From Berberis thunbergii (taxonomy: Eukaryota; Streptophyta; Magnoliopsida; Ranunculales; Berberidaceae): a stretch of 64,000 bases of DNA. Position numbers and translations under genes: made by a program. Within the stretch, counting starts at the first letter, position 1; each line of letters starts with the position of its first letter. The notes beneath the pieces were generated by a model. It did not search any database. It was not told the DNA's origin and worked only from the letters and a program-made list of their open reading frames with translations. Location of the stretch: NCBI GenBank assembly GCA_003290165.1, contig QNQO01000512.1:558001-622000 (forward strand). The letters run 5' to 3'. Below are positions 56,449 through 64,000 of the stretch, in pieces.

Positions 56449-57098
56449 AGCGAGTTTTTGACAACACCATTTTCGTTGAAGGCCACCACCACCTCCTTTT
56501 TTGGATGTGTTGAAGAACACCACCAATATGAACCACTAATTACCATTGTTCATTTTCTTTTCCTTTCTTCTCTCTCATGAACAACCACCACCACCGCAAT
56601 GCCCCGCCACACCACCCTACCACCACATTTCCTTTCTTCCTCTTCTCCGTTGTTGTTATTTTTATTTGTTCTTTTTTCCCTCTTCCTCTTATCTTCTCTC
56701 TTATATTCTTCTCCACTGCAAGCAACACCACCTTGCCCTCGCTTCCATCTATTCATCTCTTCTTCTTCTCTTCATATTTTCTCCTTGATTTTTTTTTTCT
56801 GCCCTCAAGCAAATTCGTGTGAATGGGGGGTTCCCCATTTGCAGGAACCAGGACAGAGAAAAAAAACTCAAAGAATAAAAAGAAGGGAAAAAAATAGGAG
56901 AGGTGTGACAGGCCAGCGGGCAGGGCGAGACGATGCGGTACAGTAGTTTTGTTCCTTGGGAGAGAATAGAGGGAGAAAATAGAGGTGGTGTGGGTTTTTT
57001 TTTATATTGGTAATATCCTTCAGTAGGTGGTGGTATGTTTCAGAATGTATGGGTGGTGATGTCTTCCAGCAAAATTAGTGTTGCCAAAAAGTCATCGC
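56449..57098. mobile_element. Inverted-repeat (MITE-like) element 2, related to element 1
   Basis: The left end GCGAGTTTTTGACAACACCATTTTCG is mirrored at the right by CAAAATTAGTGTTGCCAAAAAGTCATCGC. The next 60 bases (CCACCACC, GAAGAACACCACC) are mirrored too. The interior is C/T-rich. Several open frames on both strands (56540-56946) are low-complexity and not credible genes. Confidence 0.5.
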
Positions 57099-58269
57099 CT
57101 TTGAGGAATTGTTTGGGCTTGAGTCCTCCTATAAAGTGTAGATGATTCATTAGGCTTAGTAGAGTTTTCTCTTGATTTTTATTGTTTTACGATACATTGT
57201 ATGATTTGACATTGGGTTGATTTGTGAACAAACAAATATTACTTTCACCGTGAATGTCATGCATCCATGGCAGATAGAATTATTTTATGTTTTTGTTTAA
57301 GCATATTATATTCGTATTAGTTAAACCTATGATTAGTTGTGTCTTAAATAGAAAACTAATGTTAGGGGTTTGGTAATTAGGAAACAATAATTGTTATATC
57401 CATTATATTGTTAGGAAACAATAATTGATATTAGTATAATTTTATGAATTTGATGGATGATTCAAAGGCCTTAGCATCTCTCTATTTGATTCTTTAAACT
57501 CAGTTTTTAATTGTTTTTCTGCCTTCCATTAGTTTAGAAATTTCTGATGGCTATTACCCACTTTCAAATTGGTTTAAATAAATTGTAGTTTTTTATTGTT
57601 TTCAATCGTCGTGGGATCCACCTGTATTTGCCATTGTCTACTAATTAGACAATCGTACACTTGTGGTATAACAATCAGGTTAAATTAGCCTATTAATATA
57701 TGATAGTAAAGTATGCATTAAGTTTTTGTCATCGTTGCCAGGGATTGTAACGATACAATCAAGGTCTATTGTTTATTTTTACTAGTTTGTAGATTATTAA
57801 TAATTTTCTTTGTTTATGAATAGTTTTGGGGATCATTTGTTTATTTGTTAGCAATTGATTTTTATTTTTTATTTTTTTGCATTTGTTTTACAGACAATCA
57901 TACACAGGTATTCACATGGTGATCGACAACAACTCGACTTCTAGCCAGCGTTGCAAGTAACTCGAAAGAGGTTCATGCCGGATGTAACATCTCCCTACTG
58001 CATCTGCACACGATTTCTGTTGTGATCACTTTGTGTATTGGTTATTTTAGGTAGTATTACATGCAAATTTGAATAGTGGCAGGATCGATTTGCAACTTTT
58101 GTGCCATCTCCTCTGAATAGGTTAACCACCATCTATTTTAGGGTTAGGAACCTAAGCCTTCACTATTTAAAATTTGAAGTGAAATAATTGCCTAGAACAG
58201 GTCTGACCCTCATACGGGCCCTATTTGAAAGTTTGAAGGCTTAAAGTAGTCAAGTGAAGGAACATATCC
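57099..58269. other. Unassigned stretch before element D
   Basis: About 1.2 kb, AT-rich, without an open frame of note or a recognisable repeat. Confidence 0.4.
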
Positions 58270-58950
58270 TGGTGTAGTCAATTCATGCTCTTCTTTCTCG
58301 CTGCTTACCTAGACCCGCACAAGTAGCACACGTGAGCCAAGGACCACCGTGTGGCAGCCAATGACATTCCGATGCTTAAGCTAGATAAGACTTAGAAGAG
58401 GCTTAAAGCTGTAAATTGGGTTTCTTTAGTATACCTTAGATTCGTCGACCTTATCTCCCTTTTACAGTGTGAGATTCATTTTTCGGCTAGGCCTTTGGTG
58501 GCATAGTTTAGAAAAAGAGATCTTGCTGAAAATCCTTTCTGAATTGGGAGCTGTCCATGTGAGATAGTTTCCCTACACGATTCATGCTCCTAGATCTGCG
58601 AGTGAGGTTTCAATTTTTTAGCGTTGTCCATGCAAGGAAGTTTCCTTGATCGACTTATATTCTAGTATTTGTTTCCTAATCGGATCCAATGTGTTGCTAG
58701 CATGTCAGTCTTGGGTAGATCTCATATACTTTCCTTAAAGGTCTTACGAGTCTTGAGCATGACCGTGTGACATGTGGGCTTAATGGATCATTGCAACTTG
58801 GATATGACTGTCTAGATTCTGCCAATAATGGGCCTACCGTTGTTTGGGCTTCGCTATATTGAGCATGCAATCGGGCATGCTTTCTTCTATCGACAAGATT
58901 ATTATAAAACGTGTATGGTGCTGATAAGAGGACGGTTTGATGTATCATCA
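58270..58950 (-). repeat. 3' LTR of element D
   Basis: On the minus strand it begins TGATGATACATCAAACC, right after CTCGGGGGGAGTAGT, and ends near ATTGACTACACCA at 58270. 681 bases. The TATA box has decayed to TGTAAAAG. Confidence 0.8.
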
Positions 58951-59245
58951 ACTACTCCCCCCGAGTTGGTGGGTTGTCTTATTGATCCACTAGGTCATTT
59001 CATGAAGCAACTGTGCAGTCATGATGGTTGAGTTTGAGTTGTTTCCTCGAGCGGCGAATTTCATTAATTGAGCATGCGCCAACTTGAAAGAAGGAAAGGC
59101 GGGAGTTCAGTTTTCTATATAGATCTCCTACTTGTGGAGTATAACCCATTTACTCTTTTGATCTCAGAGATTCTACTTTGCCGTATTTCCTTCTGTGTTT
59201 TTTACTTTGCTTAACCTTCGTAATCGAAAGCTTGTATTTTCTTTC

Positions 59246-61781
59246 ATGGCGGGCCGAAATCAGCTTTCTGACAAACTGTTCGCTAAGGGCCCCAAATATT
59301 TTGAGGAGAGGCTGTTCTCATAACCGTATTTAAAAGTTCTGCGTAACACATACGGGATTCCTAACGATCTGGTGCTCTATACTCTGGGCGCCGATTTGAC
59401 GCCATTGTCTCTTCCTGAAGGGTTTATTTGTCTTCACTGAGGTATGCTTCAATTGGGTGTCCACTTTCCGATTTCAATGAGATTTGAGACTTCCTAGCAT
59501 ATCTCGGCATTGCACCCACTCAACTTGTGTCCAAATGGCTATAGGACTGTGAATGCCATTATGATTAGGGCTCAGGACGCTGGTGCTGAAGTGTCTTCGA
59601 GGGCAATGCAGTTGCTTACTTCTCCTCGGATAAATGAGCATGTTTTGTATGTGCTGACGTTGCCAGACTGCTTCGGCAACCTGCCTGATGATTTTAAATC
59701 ATGGCAGAAAATCTGTTTCATGGCTCCTGCAGATTCGACACACTTTGAGTTTGCTAGTCGTCTGATCAAGAGTGAATTTAGACCAACGAGTAAGTCCTTT
59801 TCCGGTCTTGCTTGTGTTAATTGCATATTAGATTGATCCGTTGTGGCTTTCACAGGGATATTTCCAACTTCGCCACTTTCTGCTGAAAATAAAACAACTT
59901 TGGATGTGTTCCGCGACATGCCTCGTCTAGAGGTAGAGGATGTCGTTGAGTCTTCTAATGTCGAGTGCAGTGGACTGTGGACTTGTTGGCATGTGCCTCC
60001 TACTTTTTTCGGGTAAAAAAAGCCAAAACCCGAAGGTGTGTCTATTTCGCGGAAGAGGAAACTTCCCAAAATCAAGGTTTCAAGCACTTTGAGGAGGGCA
60101 AAAATAGATGAGGCGCTTCATTTTCTTGTGCATCTGAAGAGATCTCGTGTTTTTCCTAGATCTATCCACAAGCGCTTGACTTAGTCCGAATGGCGTGATG
60201 TTTTCGGGCAAGTGTAGGATGAAATTTTGTTTCTTAGGGGCGTGATGCTCAAGCCGTGGCCCCTATCTCCTTTTCTGACTCGGATAGGGAGTATCTACAA
60301 ATGGTGGGTGTGGAGGATATAACCAAACTGAGCATGAAACAAGCGGAGTTTCTGAATAAAATGCCTGCTGCACGCAGGCATGGAAGCTTCGTTTGGTTGT
60401 CCCTTTTCAATAAAAGATTTTGAGCTTTTCCTTTCTCTAGATCATGAACCATTGAAGAGTCGTCTGATAGTCAATGCCATGGTAAAAAGGTCCCTTTCTC
60501 ATTGCCCGTGTTGTGCTCTATCTCATTCCCGCCTTCATATTGATTTGACGATGGGCCCAAGGAATAACTCGCTTCCCCCTTCCCCGTCAACTGATTTTGA
60601 TCTGTGCGTGAAAAAGAGCTGATTATTGTAGGCAAAGGGAAGGTTGTTGATAAGGGCCCTGATGCACTGGAGACGGCCATGAGCGGTGTTGGTGTGATTC
60701 TTGTTCCGAATGATCTTCATCTAGATGCTCAAATCAGTATGTTTGCTCCAGACATAGTAAGAATGAACAACCAAGCTTGGCATCAGGAGCTTGACATCTC
60801 TTACGCTTCGAAGAAGTATATTAGCAGGTGGAATGACTGGCTGGTGAACTGTGCTCCAGAGCCAGTAGGAGAGATGCTAGGGGAGCATATGTATAAAGGG
60901 AAGAAGTGTCTTGTGTTGGGGATGTCATACTTGAATCAAGTGGCCGCAACTGAAATTGAAGTAGAGGTCGCTCATGAGAGAGTGTTTACTATGGAGCTAG
61001 TCTTTGTAAACTTGCAGAAGTCATACTCTGACACTCTCTACGAGATTGAGTTGTTGAGGACGCAACTTGATGTTTTCTTAAATACTGCAGTGGAGTCCTG
61101 GTCCATTAGGTCGGATGCTCAGAAGGTTCGATTGGAGCCACTTGAGTCTGACTTGGTGGGGGATGTGTCCGCGAGAGATCGGTTCGAGAATTACTTGAAC
61201 CTTGCACGTTGTGACTTGCAACTTGCCCGTAAGACTATGGATGGAGTGCAGGCTGAACTGCAGGCTCTGCATGCTGAGGGGATCAAGAAGGACTCCGAAT
61301 GGGCTGTCCGATGTTAGCAGTTGGATGCCGATGTTGAGTTTAATGCCAAGAGTGCGCGAACCGCTGAAGAGTAGTTCCTTCTAGTGCAGAATGAGTTGAA
61401 TACTGTTAATGATAAGTTGGGTGTCAAGCAATCCAAGACTGATATGATGTCAGGCGAACTGTAGCGGCTGGAGCGGGAGCTTGCTGAATCAAGAGGGCGC
61501 GAGGTGAGGCGTCTCAAGTCCCAAGGCATGTTTGAGTTCAACAAAGTCGTACATGGAAGGCTGGAGTTGTTGCATCTGATGAAGGAAAAGCATCCCGACT
61601 GGGATCTCTCATTTTAAAAATTAATGCATATGCAGAGTTTGAAATAGCCTCCAATTCGTCTGAAGAAGAAGGCGACTTTGACGAGGGGGATCGAGAGGCA
61701 ACACCTACAAATGTGTTTCATGTTTCTTCCCTTGCTAAGTCTTGTTCTGTTGTATATGACTTTCCTCTTGATGAGGGGTGA
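59246..61781 (+). pseudogene. Antisense ORF of element D (Transposase_28-like start, coiled-coil end)
   Basis: ATG at 59246 (MAGRNQLSDKLFAKGPKYF). The following region, YGIPNDLVLYTLGADLTPL, FICLH, MLQLGVHFPISMRF and ALHPLNLCPNGYRTVNA, matches the layout of Pfam Transposase_28 (aromatic-rich start, PLHPF-like segment, then PxQLxPNGWR-like segment). A probable intron lies at about 59790-59855. The C-terminal half (60604-61317, 237 open codons) has heptad-like helices (LELVFVNLQKSYSDTLYEIE). Stops at about 59320, 59436, 59490 and 61316, and a frameshift at about 61614, break it. It is the best preserved of the four copies. Confidence 0.6.
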
Positions 61782-62259
61782 ACCTTATATTTTATTTTCG
61801 GTTTGCAAATAAATAATATTTTGCACGTGTTTGTTTTCCTTTGCCTTTTCTACTAGCTTCGTATTCTTCCGACATTAATTATCAGATGAGAGGCTCTGCT
61901 GTGCTAGAAAGCGTTATGATTGATACGCTGTTGAAAGCTTTGACTTCTTGTGCTGCAATAGTTTGTGCAATTCTAGTCAGATTCCTTTTTAGATATCGAG
62001 GAGTGTAACACACCCTCTGTTTGGCGGCTTGGCTGTCTGTTGAACCAAAATTGTTGTTGCTATGATAAGCGAATTAGTCAGACTGTAATCCCAGCACATG
62101 CACCGTTGTGGATGATTGGACAGTAGTCCTTGCGAGTCGTCTGCTCCAATTTCAGAACTCTAACCAGACTTTTGACTCGTCTTTACTCGTTATTCGTAGA
62201 ATAGGCTTAATTGGACCTGGGGATGTTATTTCCAGTTATAACTAACTAAACTAGGGTTA

Positions 62260-63110
62260 GGTTTCAGTGACCATGGTGGTCCCTGGTAATCCCTCTTGAT
62301 CAGACGTTGAGGGCACTGACTAGACTCCCACTTTCCAACCCATCTTGATCCGTTCATGGCGGACTAGGAATTGGAGCGAGCCAGAAGTTATCGTTAGTCG
62401 TTCTGTCTAAACTTTGGTGGGGGTTTGGTGCTCAATATCTTCAGTTTGCCAATGATCCCTGGCGAGCCATTTTCACCAGGTTACATGAGCACTGACTAAG
62501 CTCTCACTTTCTAGGTCATCGTAATCCGCGTGCAGCGAACTAGGCTTCAAGCATACCAAAGCCATCGTCATCAGCGACCACTGACTAAGGTTCAACGATC
62601 ACTGTTTGCGTACGAGTAGTGACCCTTGGCAAGCCATCTTAATCAGGCGTTGAGAGCGCTGACTAAAATCCCACTTCTAGGCCACCAAAATTTGTTATTT
62701 GCAGACTAGGCTTTGAGCAAACCAGAAGCCATCGTTGTCGATCGTCACCAACTATGTTTTGGTCGGGTTTGGTCACTATTGGCCATGTTTGGACAATGAT
62801 CCCCGACAAGCCGTCTCAATCAGGCACTAGAGAGCTGACTAAGCTACCATTATCTAAAGTGTTGACACCCGCTTAATTTAACAGACTAGGCATTAAAGCG
62901 CATAAAAAACTATCGTCATAGGTCGAAACTGAGTAAGCTTTGGTTAGGTTCGGCGACCGTTATCTATAGTTGGACAATGGTCCTTGGCAATCCATCGCGT
63001 TCATGTATTACATACACTGACTAAGCTCCCACTTTTTAACCCATCGTCATCCGGTTTTGGTGGGCTAGGTGTTAGAGTGGACCAAAAACTATTGTAATCA
63101 GTCGGAGCTG
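62260..63110 (-). repeat. About 178-bp tandem repeat, 5 copies (3' UTR of element D)
   Basis: GACTA(A/G)(G/A)CTC(C/T)CACTTT-type anchors occur at about 62313, 62493, 62660, 62832 and 63012, spaced 167-180 bases. It is the reverse complement of the array in element C. Confidence 0.85.
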
Positions 63111-63119
63111 GAGCTAAGC

Positions 63120-64000
63120 TTTGGTTAAAACAAAATTTTGGGCGTGTAAATCTGACTTGGGTGTCTTGACTTACTTAGCTCGTCTGACAGTCTGATTCCA
63201 GTGTCGGATCAATTGATCGGATTGATAATAAATTGACCGCCTTTAATGAACAATATCGGAATGATATTGAACTTGATGCTTTGGATTTAATGATAATACT
63301 CTATAGGCGCGCTTCTGATTATGTGGGCGTCAGGGCCTTTACTGTTTATTACTTTGCATGTGCTAGGCTGGATCTGGCAGGGCATAAGTTTGGGCCCATT
63401 GTGGAGGGGCCCAATAGAAAAAATCTTTGTGGACCAGCGTGCCAGAGATACGACGCATTCTGTGAGACGATTCAATATCGATTACTCCCCCAGTTAAAGG
63501 GGCTGCTTGCAGGGTCATTAATTAGAAGATGTGGACTTGTGTAGTTACAATTGGAACCATCATTTTCCCATACGTCATTTAATGCTGGATTAACTGCTTG
63601 CTGATGCTGCTTCGTTAACCATTTCACCTATATATAGGCTGGCTATTCTGCGTTTAAGCACTACAACGAGAATAGTAGAGCACGTTAATCAAATGCATCT
63701 TATGGTCTTACCAGAGAGTTTGCTTTGAGTTTTCTAAAGGTTGAAGGAAGATCTCCTTCACTGGAGTTTTCAGATGTTCTACATTTGCTCCGATGAGTCT
63801 TGTTAAGACTTGCTATTATGCAGTGTAGCCTAATCTAGGTGGGCATCCGATTGATCTCGTGAGATCTTGTAATATCTTCTTACATTGTGAAGAAGAGTTA
63901 CGAACTTCCTCTTGGGGGTCAGGTCTTTCTTCTATCTTCAGGTGCTTAAGCACTCCTCATCCATTTACTATTGTTGGGGGATGGTCCTCACGGCTAGTTT
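63120..64000 (-). other. Non-coding region of element D matching element C
   Basis: Matches the reverse complement of 43850-44900 in blocks. The plus-strand 103-codon open frame at 63233-63544 (RRASDYVGVRAFTVYYFA) is antisense to the element; its counterpart in C is broken, so it is probably chance. Confidence 0.5.

Larger units (their letters stand above)
58270..64000 (-). mobile_element. Tat-type element 'D' (3' part, minus strand)
   Basis: Read on the minus strand from the window edge: untranslated region (64000-63120), tandem repeats (63110-62260), antisense ORF (on the plus strand, 59246-61781), purine tract and 3' LTR (58950-58270). The order and sequence match element C closely. Gag, pol and the 5' LTR would lie right of the window. 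Confidence 0.8.

Noticed and set aside
56540..56946. Cluster of overlapping open frames near ARASP
   Set aside because: They derive from the CACCACC- and CTT-rich interior of an inverted-repeat element and occur on both strands.

Overview
This window comes from a nuclear plant genome, probably a eudicot. The evidence is plant-specific LTR retrotransposon lineages (Athila-like, Tat-like, Tekay-like), CACTA and hAT transposons, an RTE-type LINE, a tRNA-derived SINE, and exon-intron pieces of plant genes (SPINDLY, SOSEKI, V-ATPase subunit H, MIZU-KUSSEI1). Only one intact host gene is visible: a chloroplast site-2-protease (ARASP type) at 54161-55501 on the minus strand. Almost everything else is layered, mostly decayed transposons.

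Layout. 1-6365: 3' part of an Athila-like element on the minus strand (integrase, RNase H, RT, protease, gag, PBS, 5' LTR). It sits inside a Tat-type Ty3/gypsy element 'A' (about 6385-13840, plus strand), which has RT, RNase H, a second RNase H, integrase, a 178-bp tandem repeat, an antisense ORF and a 3' LTR. 13841-15057 is spacer holding a 511-bp hAT-like MITE. 15058-27670 is a second Tat-type element, 'B', lacking RT and RNase H. Its antisense ORF is split by a 4.16-kb Tekay-like insertion (18829-22988, TSD ACTAG). Its 3' LTR is split by a 2.37-kb CACTA element (24733-27102, TSD ATT). 28354-49349 is a third Tat-type element, 'C', with a perfect TSD (ATTAC). Its 5' LTR is split by an 11.5-kb CACTA element (28959-40465, TSD GGA), and it also carries a hAT-like element and a SINE. 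49355-54140 holds a long-inverted-repeat element, a second SINE copy, a dead LINE and short tandem duplications. 54161-57100 holds the ARASP gene and two inverted-repeat elements upstream of it. 58270-64000 is a fourth Tat-type element, 'D', on the minus strand and running off the end.

The most notable content is the 11.5-kb CACTA element. Besides a TNPA-like (Transposase_24) gene it carries exon-intron fragments recognisable as SOSEKI, SPINDLY and V-ATPase subunit H, plus weaker fragments (Puf6/PUM24-like, DUF761-like, one unidentified). All lie in the same orientation as the transposon gene. A hAT-like element nearby carries a MIZU-KUSSEI1-type fragment, so two transposon superfamilies in one locus have captured host genes.

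The second theme is the Tat family. Four elements share LTRs beginning TGATGATACA and ending CATCA, an antisense coiled-coil ORF with a Transposase_28-like start, and 3' tandem repeats (178-bp period in A, C and D; 135 bp in B). B and C have lost the enzymes for their own mobility but keep these 3' modules. All identifications are by reading the sequence; no database search was run.
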